Below, piece by piece: positions 54,026 through 63,190 of a DNA stretch of 64,000 bases. Each line of letters begins with the position of its first letter. Position 1 is the first letter of the stretch. The notes beneath the pieces are model-generated. The model searched no databases and was not told where the DNA came from. It saw nothing but the letters and a program-made list of their open reading frames with translations. Source of the stretch: RGEC01 sp964475595. Lineage in GTDB: Bacteria; Bacteroidota; Bacteroidia; NS11-12g; UBA955. The translations under genes and the position numbers were made by a program. Location: NCBI GenBank assembly GCA_964475595.1, contig CAYYXG010000011.1, positions 24,728-88,727 of the forward strand. The letters run 5' to 3'.

Positions 54026-54706
54026 TTAAGGTTTTGTGACTTGCCGGGGCGCTTCGTTTCGATTAAGATTTTCAGACAGCAGTCTGCCTGATAGCAGGAT
54101 TTCTCTGACATTAAAGTAAGCGGCCATTTGCAGACTTCGAAATTTTCTCCAGGTTTGCGGACGGGCAATGTTAAGCATCTCGGCAGCGTACTTATAGTCA
54201 TTTCCTTGTATGTATATATTGAGGATTTCCTGATTTCGCTTGAGGTTCCACCCTTTTATGAAATGATTCCAAACTGAAAGGCCCTGTATCAGAAAAAAAT
54301 CATCTTCTCTGTCATCGAGGCGAACAAAAAAACGGTTTTTCATTTTTTCTTTTTCCAACAACTGCCGAAAAAGCTGTAATTCCTTGCCTCCAATCACGGG
54401 GTTGTTTTTTTCATCCTTCATAATGGAGAAAGTCCCCCGAAAGATGCTCCATTGCATGATGGGGCCAAGCCCTGACTGGATAAGTTCCTCTTCCAGATAA
54501 ACCAAAGCTGCAACCGCATCGGTTGTTGTGCGGAATAATCCGCTGATTTCGCTGCCATAATTGATTTGAAAGGGAAGCAGGGGGCGCTTTTTAATGCGTT
54601 TGTTCACGGTAAGTATACTATTCAACAGTATGGAGCTGGATTTTGCTGTGCTTTTTTCCGGCTTTATTAATCGTCCGAAGATAATATAACTATAATTCGA
54701 TGACAT
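54026..54706 (-). CDS. Uncharacterised protein, weakly SatD-like
   Basis: This 226-aa protein has no signal peptide. The segment PFQINYGSEISGLFRTTTDAVAALVYLEEEL resembles the ITxGDEFQGLL core of SatD-family proteins, and the C-terminal part (YAAEMLNIARPQTWRKFRSLQ) looks like a helix-turn-helix. That combination would fit a regulator or sensor, but the match is weak. It is a single gene with a -7 box 4 bases before its ATG, divergent from glmM. Confidence 0.6.
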   Translation of the reverse strand: MSSNYSYIIFGRLIKPEKSTAKSSSILLNSILTVNKRIKKRPLLPFQINYGSEISGLFRTTTDAVAALVYLEEELIQSGLGPIMQWSIFRGTFSIMKDEKNNPVIGGKELQLFRQLLEKEKMKNRFFVRLDDREDDFFLIQGLSVWNHFIKGWNLKRNQEILNIYIQGNDYKYAAEMLNIARPQTWRKFRSLQMAAYFNVREILLSGRLLSENLNRNEAPRQVTKP

Positions 54707-54710
54707 AATG

Positions 54711-54718
54711 CAAAATTA
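54711..54718 (-). promoter_or_regulatory. -7 element of the SatD-like gene
   Basis: TAATTTTG on the minus strand (54718-54711) is a perfect TAnnTTTG, 4 bases before the ATG at 54706. Confidence 0.5.
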
Positions 54719-54831
54719 CTATAATAAAGTAATAAAATGTAAAATAATTTAATAATAGCAATAATCTGAAAATTCCCATAATTTCTTTGGGTTAAACGCC
54801 TTACATTGGTTCAATTGACATTGAAATCCGT

Positions 54832-54839
54832 TAATTTTG
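54832..54839 (+). promoter_or_regulatory. -7 element of glmM
   Basis: TAATTTTG is a perfect TAnnTTTG, ending 11 bases before the ATG at 54851. TTG at 54806-54808 is a possible -33 element with a 23-bp spacer. This rules out in-frame starts further upstream. Confidence 0.55.
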
Positions 54840-54850
54840 CACCCCCATTT

Positions 54851-56227
54851 ATGACGTTGATTAAGTCTATTTCCGGTATCCGAGGCACCATTGGTGGAAT
54901 TCCCGGTCAAAATCTTACTCCCATTGATGTTGTGAAGTTTGCTTCTGCATACGGCACATGGATCATTAGTAAAGATCAAGGAAAAAAAGTGGTCATTGGG
55001 AGAGATGCCAGATTAAGCGGTCCCATGGTACACGCACTCATCAGCCAAACCCTCGCTGGGCTGGGTATCGATGTAGTTGACCTGGGGTTAGCTACCACCC
55101 CCACGGTGGAAGTAGCGGTTACAGAATTGAATGCAGCGGGCGGTATTATCATCACGGCTAGCCACAATCCCAAACAGTGGAATGCACTGAAACTACTCAA
55201 CGCACAAGGAGAATTTATCAGCGACGATGACGGCAAAGAAGTGCTGTCATTGGCAGAAAACAATGACTTTTCTTTTGCAGGTGTGGATGAGTTGGGCGCG
55301 GTTGAACACCTTGATTTCCTGGACAAACACATCGAAATGATCCTTGCCCTCGACCTGGTGGATGTGGAGGCGATTGCCGCAAAAAAATATAAGATAGCCG
55401 TAGATGCTGTCAACAGCGTGGGTGGAGTAGCAGTGCCCCGTTTGCTGAAGGCCTTGGGGGTGGAGGAAATTTTTGAACTGAATTGTGAACCCACAGGTCG
55501 TTTTGCGCACAATCCGGAACCCTTACCTGAACATTTGGGTGAAATTTCTTCGTTGGTAAAAAGCAAGAAATGCAACCTGGGTATCGTGGTGGATCCCGAT
55601 GTGGACCGACTGGCGCTGGTGTGCGAAGACGGAGAAATGTTTGGGGAAGAATATACCTTGGTGGCGGTGGCGGATTATATCTTGAAAAACACGCCCGGTT
55701 CTACCGTTAGCAATCTCAGCAGCACCCGCGCATTGAAAGAGGTGACTGAAAAAATGGGTCAATCTTACCATGCCAGCGCGGTTGGTGAAGTGAACGTAGT
55801 ACAAAAAATGAAAGAAACCGGTGCGGTAATTGGTGGGGAAGGGAACGGAGGAATCATATACCCAGAGCTGCATTACGGCCGTGATGCCCTAGTAGGTATT
55901 GCATTGTTTTTGACTCACCTTGCGAAAAGTGGAATGAAAGCGGGTGCTTTGCGTGCATCTTATCCATCTTATGTTATCAGCAAGAACAAGGCAGAGCTTC
56001 AACCGGGCATGGATGTAGATGCAGTACTGGAAGCCCTTAAACAGAAATACAAAAAGCATCCCATCAACACCATCGACGGAGTAAAAATAGAGTTTGACGG
56101 TGATTGGGTACACCTGCGCAAATCCAACACAGAGCCCATTATTCGCATATACGCCGAAAGCAATACCCAAAATACCGCCGATGCCCTTGCCAGAAAAGTG
56201 ATACAGGATATTGGGGACTTAATATAG
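54851..56227 (+). CDS. glmM: Phosphoglucosamine mutase
   Basis: This 458-aa alpha-phosphohexomutase interconverts glucosamine 6- and 1-phosphate for UDP-GlcNAc synthesis. All four active-site loops are visible: the phosphoserine loop TASHNPKQWN (Ser near 103), the metal loop DPDVDRLAL (about 249-257), the sugar loop GGEGNGG and the phosphate loop RKSNTEPIIRIY near the end. Family members acting on mannose or glucose look similar, so the substrate is assigned by the closest Bacteroidota pattern. The stop is directly followed by a heptad repeat array. Confidence 0.87.
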   Translation: MTLIKSISGIRGTIGGIPGQNLTPIDVVKFASAYGTWIISKDQGKKVVIGRDARLSGPMVHALISQTLAGLGIDVVDLGLATTPTVEVAVTELNAAGGIIITASHNPKQWNALKLLNAQGEFISDDDGKEVLSLAENNDFSFAGVDELGAVEHLDFLDKHIEMILALDLVDVEAIAAKKYKIAVDAVNSVGGVAVPRLLKALGVEEIFELNCEPTGRFAHNPEPLPEHLGEISSLVKSKKCNLGIVVDPDVDRLALVCEDGEMFGEEYTLVAVADYILKNTPGSTVSNLSSTRALKEVTEKMGQSYHASAVGEVNVVQKMKETGAVIGGEGNGGIIYPELHYGRDALVGIALFLTHLAKSGMKAGALRASYPSYVISKNKAELQPGMDVDAVLEALKQKYKKHPINTIDGVKIEFDGDWVHLRKSNTEPIIRIYAESNTQNTADALARKVIQDIGDLI

Positions 56228-56262
56228 TTGAGAGTTAAGAGTTTAGAGTTAGGAGTTTAGAG
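56228..56262. repeat. Left heptad array flanking the four-helix-bundle gene
   Basis: Five head-to-tail 7-bp units: TTGAGAG, TTAAGAG, TTTAGAG, TTAGGAG, TTTAGAG (consensus TTnrGAG). The array begins at the base after the glmM stop codon. The same unit appears in inverted orientation at 56652-56686. Confidence 0.85.
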
Positions 56263-56293
56263 TTGGTGGTTATCGTTTATTATACAAGATAAA

Positions 56294-56647
56294 ATGGGAA
56301 ACAGAGAAGATTCAATAGTTTTAAAAAAAGCTTTTGAATTTGCGCTTAAAATTATTGCTTTAAATAAAGAACTCACCAATAACAATGAATTTGTTTTAAG
56401 TAAACAGGTACTGCGATCAGGAACATCCATAGGTGCAAATATTAATGAAGCATTGGGTGGTGTCAGTACAAAAGATTTTCAGCATAAATTGTCTATCGCC
56501 TTGAAAGAAGCTAATGAAACTGAATATTGGCTTAAGCTCCTGAAATTTTCAGAAACGGCTGAAACCGAGATCCTGCTCAACGAAATTATCGAAATTAGAA
56601 AAATCCTTACTTCTATTATTCTGACTTCAAAATCAAATAACAAATAA
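56294..56647 (+). CDS. Four-helix-bundle protein (23S rRNA intervening-sequence protein family)
   Basis: This 117-aa all-helical protein matches the four-helix-bundle/IVP family: VLKKAFEFALKIIALNKEL, LSKQVLRSGTSIGANINEALGG (the family hallmark RSGTSIGANI) and LKEANETEYWLKLL. Relatives are found inside 23S rRNA intervening sequences and, in Bacteroidota, in scattered intergenic cassettes; a diversifier-accessory protein (Avd) shares the fold. Here it is not in an rRNA gene but lies between glmM and ychF, bracketed by inverted arrays of a 7-bp repeat. It is AT-richer than its neighbours. It probably belongs to a small mobile cassette. Confidence 0.88.
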   Translation: MGNREDSIVLKKAFEFALKIIALNKELTNNNEFVLSKQVLRSGTSIGANINEALGGVSTKDFQHKLSIALKEANETEYWLKLLKFSETAETEILLNEIIEIRKILTSIILTSKSNNK

Positions 56648-56651
56648 TCAA

Positions 56652-56686
56652 CTCTCAACTCCTAACTCTCAACTCCTAACTAATAA
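56652..56686. repeat. Right heptad array flanking the four-helix-bundle gene
   Basis: Units CTCTCAA, CTCCTAA, CTCTCAA, CTCCTAA and a degenerate CTAATAA. The complements are TTGAGAG and TTAGGAG, both also present in the left array, so the two arrays are inverted. The array ends 3 bases before the ychF ATG and is its leader. Confidence 0.85.
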
Positions 56687-56689
56687 ACC

Positions 56690-57787
56690 ATGAGTTTACA
56701 ATGCGGAATCGTCGGGCTGCCCAATGTCGGTAAATCGACCCTGTTTAATGCGGTTTCCAGTGCCAAGGCACAGGCGGCCAATTTCCCTTTTTGCACCATA
56801 GAACCCAATGTGGGAACCATTACCGTTCCCGATGAGCGACTTACTGTCCTTACAGAACTGGTAAATCCCCAGAATGTGGTGCCTACCACCATAGAAATTG
56901 TGGACATAGCCGGTTTGGTAAAGGGAGCCAGCCAGGGAGAAGGTTTGGGTAATCAGTTTTTGGGTAATATCCGAAATACGCATGCCATATTGCATGTATT
57001 ACGTTGTTTTGACGATCCCAATGTAATTCACGTGGATGGGAAAGTAGATCCCGTTGCCGACAAAGAAATTATTGATACAGAACTTCAGTTGAAGGATCTT
57101 GAATCCATTGATAAAAGCATTGCAAAGATTCATAAACAGGCCAAGGCAGGTGACAAAGAAGCGGCCCGGCTGTTGGAAGTGCTGGAAGCATTTAAATCGC
57201 ACCTGGAACAGGGTAAAAACTGCCGGACACTATCGCTGGATATCGAAAAGCGTGCCTTGGTGAAAGATCTGAACCTGCTGACTGATAAACCCGTGCTGTA
57301 TGTGTGTAATGTGGATCCTGAAAGTGTGGTAAAAGGTAATGACCATGTAGAGAAAGTAAAACAGGCCATTGCAGAAGAAAATGCCGGTATTCTCATTATC
57401 TCTGCAGCCATTGAAGCCGAAATTGCTGAGCTGGAAAGTTTTGATGACCGCAAACTGTTTCTGGAAGAAATGGGATTGACGGAAAGCGGCGTAGAGAAAC
57501 TCATTAAAGCTGCCTACAAACTTTTAAATTATATCACCTATTTTACCGTAGGGGTGAAAGAAGTGCGTGCTTGGACCATCACTGAAGGTACCAAAGCACC
57601 CCAGGCTGCCGGAGAAATTCATTCCGATTTTGAAAAAGGATTTATCCGTGCCGAGGTAATTGCTTATCAGGATTATGTGACCCTAAAAACGGAGGCCGCC
57701 TGTCGGGCTGCCGGAAAACTACGTGTGGAAGGTAAGGAGTATGTGGTAAAAGACGGAGACTGCATGCACTTCCTATTTAACGTGTAA
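56690..57787 (+). CDS. ychF: Obg-family GTPase/ATPase YchF
   Basis: This 365-aa protein has the G1 motif GLPNVGKST (about 9-17), the switch region FPFCTIEPNVG, DIAGLVKGASQGEGLGNQFL, a coiled-coil insertion and a C-terminal TGS domain (about 280-365, TEGTKAPQAAGEIHSDFEKGFIRAEV). YchF binds ribosomes and hydrolyses ATP in preference to GTP. Length equals E. coli YchF (363 aa). It starts right after the heptad array, and its end overlaps the convergent membrane-protein gene by 11 bases. Confidence 0.95.
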   Translation: MSLQCGIVGLPNVGKSTLFNAVSSAKAQAANFPFCTIEPNVGTITVPDERLTVLTELVNPQNVVPTTIEIVDIAGLVKGASQGEGLGNQFLGNIRNTHAILHVLRCFDDPNVIHVDGKVDPVADKEIIDTELQLKDLESIDKSIAKIHKQAKAGDKEAARLLEVLEAFKSHLEQGKNCRTLSLDIEKRALVKDLNLLTDKPVLYVCNVDPESVVKGNDHVEKVKQAIAEENAGILIISAAIEAEIAELESFDDRKLFLEEMGLTESGVEKLIKAAYKLLNYITYFTVGVKEVRAWTITEGTKAPQAAGEIHSDFEKGFIRAEVIAYQDYVTLKTEAACRAAGKLRVEGKEYVVKDGDCMHFLFNV

Positions 57788-59213
57788 CAGGCATTCTTAG
57801 CGGCAGGTCAGTTTTTCCATCAAAATTATATTTTCTGATTTCGACCATGGTGTCGGTATAATCCCAGCTGGGAATGCCGTTCTTGTGTGGTTTGGCACGT
57901 TCCCAGAATTCAACCTCGTATTCATGTTTGCCTTTGCGTCCTTTCACAAAATAATCGATGCGTATGAGTCTTTCTACAGCACGTCCTTTCCACTTATAGG
58001 GGGTGGGGGAATTCATGTAGGTGAATGAATCATAAGCGACAATATGGGCCCCTACATTACCGTAAATGGCTTCTAAACCCTGATGCTGTATAGACAAAGG
58101 ATCTGGTAAATATGACAGTCTTTCTCCTTTTGTGCCCATTATTTTAAGGGTGTCGCGTTTACCGTTTTCCTGATGCATAATGAGAAATCTTCTGGAACCA
58201 TTTAAAAACTGCCTGTTTAATATATCGCCTTGCCCCAATCCCAACTGGGTGACCCTTTTGTTAAACCAAACTCGGGTATCCCATTCCCTGAAAAACCAGA
58301 AAAATTTATCTGTTCCTTGACTTACCACGGGTGTTTTTATCAGCATTAATAAAAGCAACACGGAATAGCCAATCCACATGAAACGCCGTAATGGAATGTG
58401 TTTTTTATCGGGTTTTATCAGTTCAAGGCCATACAATGGCTTGGTTTTGGTGTAAAACAACAATATAAAAAGCAGTAGTGTGAAATGGGGCAACAACACA
58501 ATCCTCAACAATACAAAAATGTGTATGAGCAGAATGATGAACCATATCCCAATGAATTTTCTGCCGTACCGAGTAACATAAAGTGGAGTTAAAATTACCT
58601 GGGTGAGAAATACCCCCCATGTGTTCACTGCGAAAAACACATCCATGGTTTTGGGATATTGAATCCTCATCTCCCGGAAAAATTCAAAAAACCTACCCAT
58701 GTAGGCATTGGAAACTATTAATTCCATGGCATTGCCATTTCTCCAGAATGGATCTGCCCAGTGTATGAAACCGGATAAAGCATTGATGATACCATAGCCG
58801 GCAAAAAGCATCCAATATAATTTATTGAGAACATCGTTGGCTTCCTCGGCATTTTCAGGTTCCAATAGCTGGTATTTGTTTTTCAACCAGCTCCACATGC
58901 CCAGGAAGTAACAGAAATGAATCAGGAGAGCCGTACTTACCGAGCCCGAACCAAAAACGGTTTCGAATTTCACATAAAATACTGCTGTTAGGAATGCGGT
59001 AACTGTGGTTTTCTTGTTGAACAGCAGCATGACCAACAGGATGAGAATACCTGCCAGATATGCCCAGTCTTCATTGGGTAAATAATAGCCATTGTAAATA
59101 AACTGCCCTGTCGCTATACTTATGCTGCGATAAATGGAAAGGACTACAAATCCAATGGTAACCCAACGGATTTTTTTATTTTCAAACGCAATATCAGTTT
59201 GCGATACCGACAT
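57777..59213 (-). CDS. Multi-pass membrane protein of unknown function
   Basis: This 478-aa protein has about eight to ten hydrophobic helices in the first 300 residues (for example IRWVTIGFVVLSIYRSI, FIGIWFIILLIHIFVLLRIV) followed by a soluble C-terminal domain with several Trp and Tyr. The layout loosely resembles HTTM/vitamin-K-gamma-carboxylase-like membrane proteins, but no diagnostic motif was found, so no function is given. The start is ATG at 59213, where TGATG links it to the upstream barrel gene; a GTG three bases earlier is also possible. Confidence 0.75.
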   Translation of the reverse strand: MSVSQTDIAFENKKIRWVTIGFVVLSIYRSISIATGQFIYNGYYLPNEDWAYLAGILILLVMLLFNKKTTVTAFLTAVFYVKFETVFGSGSVSTALLIHFCYFLGMWSWLKNKYQLLEPENAEEANDVLNKLYWMLFAGYGIINALSGFIHWADPFWRNGNAMELIVSNAYMGRFFEFFREMRIQYPKTMDVFFAVNTWGVFLTQVILTPLYVTRYGRKFIGIWFIILLIHIFVLLRIVLLPHFTLLLFILLFYTKTKPLYGLELIKPDKKHIPLRRFMWIGYSVLLLLMLIKTPVVSQGTDKFFWFFREWDTRVWFNKRVTQLGLGQGDILNRQFLNGSRRFLIMHQENGKRDTLKIMGTKGERLSYLPDPLSIQHQGLEAIYGNVGAHIVAYDSFTYMNSPTPYKWKGRAVERLIRIDYFVKGRKGKHEYEVEFWERAKPHKNGIPSWDYTDTMVEIRKYNFDGKTDLPLRMPVTR

Positions 59214-60685
59214 CACATTTTTTCACATGATTGTGCCCGTTTGATTTTTTCTTTCTCTTCTTTATCACTGCCCAAACGATCAATCCAGGCACCGGGAATA
59301 TCACCGAAGCTAATTCCGATAAAATAATCAAGGTCTTTTACATTGCGGGTTCTCACCGCAGAAAGCAGACTGTTGGTGCCGATGTAAATGGGTCCAATGC
59401 GCATGCTGGCTGCGGGCCTTAAACTTCGGTAGTCGTATTCCAGCATCACAGGCAGGGTGAACGCAAAAAGGTCAGACTCGTAACGGGGTCCAATCATCAT
59501 ATAGGATTGATGCCTGATGGCATTGCCATATTTCCCGCGCATGGATTGCACCCACTGCCCCTGAATGAACCAATGTCTCTTGAATTGATAATCGGCGCTC
59601 CAGGCCATTCGGGTAGGCAAACCAATCCGCAAATCCTGGGTAAAGGATTCTTCACCCGGCAGATTCAATAGTACATCCTGCACATTATTTACATTGGGGA
59701 TGGGTTGGTAAACACTCGTTGCACCCACCGTATTCCAGGTAACCGGGGCCTCATTGATATAGGTAGTGGCGGCCACATCCCGATATAGAATGCTACCAAT
59801 ATCCATAAACGATAATCCCAGATGGACCATGTAATCCGGATGTTTGAATTTGTAGTCACCTGGCTGCAAATGTTCTTTTTTGCGAATGGTATAAGCAAAT
59901 CCCAGGTCAAATCCGGTGCCCCGGCCACTTTTGTAGTCCGCCATTTGAATGCGGGTTTTATCCAGACTATACACACCCTGTGAAATTCGGGTGGCAAGTA
60001 TTTCATCGCTTTGCACGTAGCTGCCGCCTAGCCCGCGAATGCTTTTCAGCGTAGCGCCCACATGCAAATCCCGTTTCCATTTCAGGGGAATGCTGTAGGC
60101 GCCTGTAATGCCAATGCTGGACCATTGGTTCTGTGCCGCAGTAAAAGCCGCAATTCGGTCAGTCTGGCCATTGGAATTCAGTTCAAATGATGAAAATGCG
60201 CCCCGGGATGAGTCCATGCGGTTAAAAACTGCCCTGGAAAGGTTGGAACTCATTCCGTCAATTCGAATATGGCTGTTGATGTCGGTCAGCAAACCCACCT
60301 TGAATTTGCCAATTCGCAACATGAATGAGGGGCCATAGAACATAGAACTCAGTGCGGCAGACTGATCTTTACCATCCCATGTGCCTTTAAACCAACTTTG
60401 CTGAAGCCGGGTTTTATTCTCGCTGCGGAAATATTCATCGGCAAAACGACTTCTTGCCGGTTTGTTGCCATTGTAGGGTGGTGTGAAACTATATCCTGAA
60501 GCGTTGCTGTTTATCCATCCCCCGAACAGGTTTACATGCCAAAGGTATTTGGTGTTGGCCATCAGCGCAGGATTGATGCGTGCGGCATGAATACCGGCAT
60601 AACGCCCCATCCCGATTTGGGAAAAGTGCTGAGCCGAAAGGGAAGAGGCAATGCAGATAAAAAAGAAGAGGCAGTATTTTTTCAA
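59213..60685 (-). CDS. DUF5723-type outer-membrane protein
   Basis: This 490-aa protein has a signal peptide (KYCLFFFICIASSLSAQ) and a long beta-rich mature part beginning IGMGRYAGIHAARINPALMA, a hallmark of the DUF5723 family, with barrel-like strands such as VHLGLSFMDIGSILY and GPIYIGTNSLLSAV. The family is predicted to sit in the outer membrane; its role is unknown. The start is TTG at 60685, since an in-frame TAA lies three codons upstream and no ATG is available. It is coupled to the membrane protein downstream. Confidence 0.8.
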   Translation of the reverse strand: MKKYCLFFFICIASSLSAQHFSQIGMGRYAGIHAARINPALMANTKYLWHVNLFGGWINSNASGYSFTPPYNGNKPARSRFADEYFRSENKTRLQQSWFKGTWDGKDQSAALSSMFYGPSFMLRIGKFKVGLLTDINSHIRIDGMSSNLSRAVFNRMDSSRGAFSSFELNSNGQTDRIAAFTAAQNQWSSIGITGAYSIPLKWKRDLHVGATLKSIRGLGGSYVQSDEILATRISQGVYSLDKTRIQMADYKSGRGTGFDLGFAYTIRKKEHLQPGDYKFKHPDYMVHLGLSFMDIGSILYRDVAATTYINEAPVTWNTVGATSVYQPIPNVNNVQDVLLNLPGEESFTQDLRIGLPTRMAWSADYQFKRHWFIQGQWVQSMRGKYGNAIRHQSYMMIGPRYESDLFAFTLPVMLEYDYRSLRPAASMRIGPIYIGTNSLLSAVRTRNVKDLDYFIGISFGDIPGAWIDRLGSDKEEKEKIKRAQSCEKM

Positions 60686-60714
60686 AGCGTTTTAAAAAAG
60701 TGCAATTTCGGAAA

Positions 60715-61191
60715 TTATATTTTATTCCACTCCCAGACGCCCCATTTTAATGTGTCGGGGATTTTTATTCCGCATTCTTTCATGGTTAACAGCGCATGTC
60801 CGCGGTGGTGTGCTTCATGTGAAATATAGTATCCGATCATGGGGATAATGCCGGCTGCAAAAGAGGGCGCTTTTCCGTCATTTTCAAGCGCATTTTCAAT
60901 AACCTGTTCCATAATTTGTCCGGAAACGGTGAATGCCTCAAGCAGCTCTTCTCGATTCGGTACGTGGTTTTTGGGGAATTCATTGAAGCTCAGGTTGTGT
61001 TTTTTAATGAATGCCTCCAATCTGAAGTGCCTGACCGAAATACAGTGAGCCAGTTGCACTGCAATATTGCGGCCACCGCGTTTACTCAACGAACAATGGA
61101 ATGCCTCTTCAGGCAAATGGTCAATCAAATACAGCATTGTGCGATTGTGAATCGCCCAGGTTTGGCTGATTTGGAGATTTAAATTCGACAT
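60715..61191 (-). CDS. DinB-family metal-dependent hydrolase-like protein
   Basis: This 158-aa four-helix protein has the DinB/YfiT metal-binding pattern: His in AVQLAHCISVRHFRL and the motif HEAHHRGH near residue 130. Members include bacillithiol and other thiol S-transferases as well as DNA-damage-induced proteins; the substrate here is unknown. It lies 18 bases downstream of the E1 dehydrogenase gene on the same strand. Confidence 0.85.
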   Translation of the reverse strand: MSNLNLQISQTWAIHNRTMLYLIDHLPEEAFHCSLSKRGGRNIAVQLAHCISVRHFRLEAFIKKHNLSFNEFPKNHVPNREELLEAFTVSGQIMEQVIENALENDGKAPSFAAGIIPMIGYYISHEAHHRGHALLTMKECGIKIPDTLKWGVWEWNKI

Positions 61192-61209
61192 GGTTTGCTG
61201 GTTGCTTAA

Positions 61210-63183
61210 TTAATAACTGCGCAGTTCCTCAAGGGCCGCCCTTAACCTACCCCACGGCAGATAAGCATCCTCCAGCGTTTTAGCCAGCGGTACGGGCGTA
61301 TCCATACTTCCCAGTCTTTTTACGGGTGCATCCAGCCACTGGAAACAGTTTTCCATGATCCACGCCGAAATGTCTGACGCGATGCTGCCGGTTAGCGTAT
61401 CTTCCGTCAATACCAGCACTTTTCCTGTCGCTTTTACCTGTTCGTATACCGTGTCTTTGTCCCATGGCATTAGTGTGCGCAGGTCTACCACCCTTGCCTT
61501 AATTTGATTTTCAGTCACATATTTCAATGCCTGATGCACACCCCATCCGTAGGTGATAATGCAAATGTCATCGCCGTGGTCGTGAACAGCGGCTTGGCCT
61601 TCGGGCAGGGTGTAGTATGCATCCGGAACCATTCCATTTACGCTGCGATACAGAAATTTGTGTTCAAAAAACAGCACCGGATTGGGGTCGTTGATGGCAG
61701 TTGCCAGCAATCCCTTGGCATCAAAAGGGTTTGAAGGATAGTAGATTTTTAATCCGGGTACGTGGTAAAACCATGCTTCGTTGCTTTGGCTGTGGAATGG
61801 TCCGGCCTGCACACCCGCGCCGGTAGGCATTCTTACCACCACATCGGCCGGCTGAGCCCATCGATAGTGACTTTTGGCCAGGTTATTGACAATCTGATTA
61901 AATCCGCAGGTAACAAAATCAGCGAATTGCATTTCTACAACGGCTTTGTGGCCTTTGATGGCAAGTCCATAACCCGCTCCCAGGATACTGCTCTCAGTGA
62001 TAGGGGTGTTTCTTACCCTTTCTTTGCCAAATTCCTGATAAAAATTATCGGTGATTTTAAATACACCACCGTATTCTGCCACATCCTGCCCCATAATGAT
62101 GAGGTTGGAATGTTTTTGCATGCTTTGTCTGAGCCCGTCACTGATGGCATCCACCAGTCGTTTTTCGGTTTGGGTGCCGGAAGGCGCTACCTGCTCAAAC
62201 TTGACATCGGCAAACATGTCCTTCATTTCCTCCTCAGCGTCTGCCACAATTTCCTCTTCGGCAAAAACTTCTTCGAGTCCTGCTTCTATCTCTGCCAAAA
62301 ATTCTTTTCGTATTAGTTCGGTATCTACTGTGGTAATGATGCCCTCGTTTAGCAACCATGCCTCATAATTGTCAATCGGATCTTTCGTTTTCCATTCCTC
62401 GAAGAGGTGAGGCGGAACATATTTGGTACCGCTGGCTTCTTCGTGGCCGCGCATGCGGAAAGTGATGCACTCTAATAAAACAGGTCTGGGATTTCGGCGG
62501 ATATCTTCAGCCAGTGTGCTGATGGTGTTGTACACTTCCAGAATGTTGTTTCCGTCAATCTGCACGGCTTCCATACCGTAACCAATGCCTTTATCTATAA
62601 ACTGTTTACATCGAAACTGTTCGTTACCGGGTGTACTGAGGCCATAGCCATTGTTTTCGATGAGGAAAATGACCGGAAGTTGCCACACTGCTGCCACATT
62701 AAGCGCTTCGTGAAAATCGCCTTCGCTGGTGCCGCCGTCACCGCTGAAAACCACCGAAATTTTACCCTCTTTGTTGAGTTTGTGTGCAAGGGAGATGCCG
62801 TTGGCCACGCCCAGCATGGCTCCCAGGTGACTGATCATGCCCACAATGTGGTATTCGTTGGTGCCAAAATGAAAACTTCTTTCGCGTCCTTTGGTAAACC
62901 CTGATTTTTTGCCCTGCCATTGTGCAAACAGCTTACGGAATGGGATGTTCCGGGTGGTGAATACCCCCAGATTGCGGTGCAGGGGCAAAATATATTCATC
63001 CTCATGCAGCGCAAGGGTAGTTCCAACAGAGATGGCTTCCTGCCCCATGCCGCTGAACCACTTGCCTACCTTCCCCTGTCGGAGTAGTATCAGCATCTTT
63101 TCTTCAATGACGCGGGGTTTTACCAGATTTCGATAAATGTTGATCAGTTCACTATTGCTGAGATTTTGGCGGTCAAAATGCAT
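61210..63183 (-). CDS. 2-oxo acid dehydrogenase E1, fused alpha and beta subunits
   Basis: This 657-aa protein joins E1 alpha (about 1-335) and E1 beta (about 345-657), which are separate in most bacteria. The alpha part has the thiamine diphosphate motif GDGGTSEG...IENN (148-178) and RMRGHEEAS. The beta part has MGQDVAEYGGVFKITDNF, TPITESSILGAGYGLA and PTGAGVQAGPFHSQSNEA. It decarboxylates a branched-chain or similar 2-oxo acid as part of a multi-enzyme complex; branched-chain is the likeliest. E2 and E3 are not in the window. The -7 box is 7 bases before the ATG. Confidence 0.92.
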   Translation of the reverse strand: MHFDRQNLSNSELINIYRNLVKPRVIEEKMLILLRQGKVGKWFSGMGQEAISVGTTLALHEDEYILPLHRNLGVFTTRNIPFRKLFAQWQGKKSGFTKGRERSFHFGTNEYHIVGMISHLGAMLGVANGISLAHKLNKEGKISVVFSGDGGTSEGDFHEALNVAAVWQLPVIFLIENNGYGLSTPGNEQFRCKQFIDKGIGYGMEAVQIDGNNILEVYNTISTLAEDIRRNPRPVLLECITFRMRGHEEASGTKYVPPHLFEEWKTKDPIDNYEAWLLNEGIITTVDTELIRKEFLAEIEAGLEEVFAEEEIVADAEEEMKDMFADVKFEQVAPSGTQTEKRLVDAISDGLRQSMQKHSNLIIMGQDVAEYGGVFKITDNFYQEFGKERVRNTPITESSILGAGYGLAIKGHKAVVEMQFADFVTCGFNQIVNNLAKSHYRWAQPADVVVRMPTGAGVQAGPFHSQSNEAWFYHVPGLKIYYPSNPFDAKGLLATAINDPNPVLFFEHKFLYRSVNGMVPDAYYTLPEGQAAVHDHGDDICIITYGWGVHQALKYVTENQIKARVVDLRTLMPWDKDTVYEQVKATGKVLVLTEDTLTGSIASDISAWIMENCFQWLDAPVKRLGSMDTPVPLAKTLEDAYLPWGRLRAALEELRSY

Positions 63184-63190
63184 GACAGCG

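Noticed and set aside
56228..56686. CRISPR array
   Set aside because: The repeats are contiguous 7-mers without spacers, and no cas gene is near.
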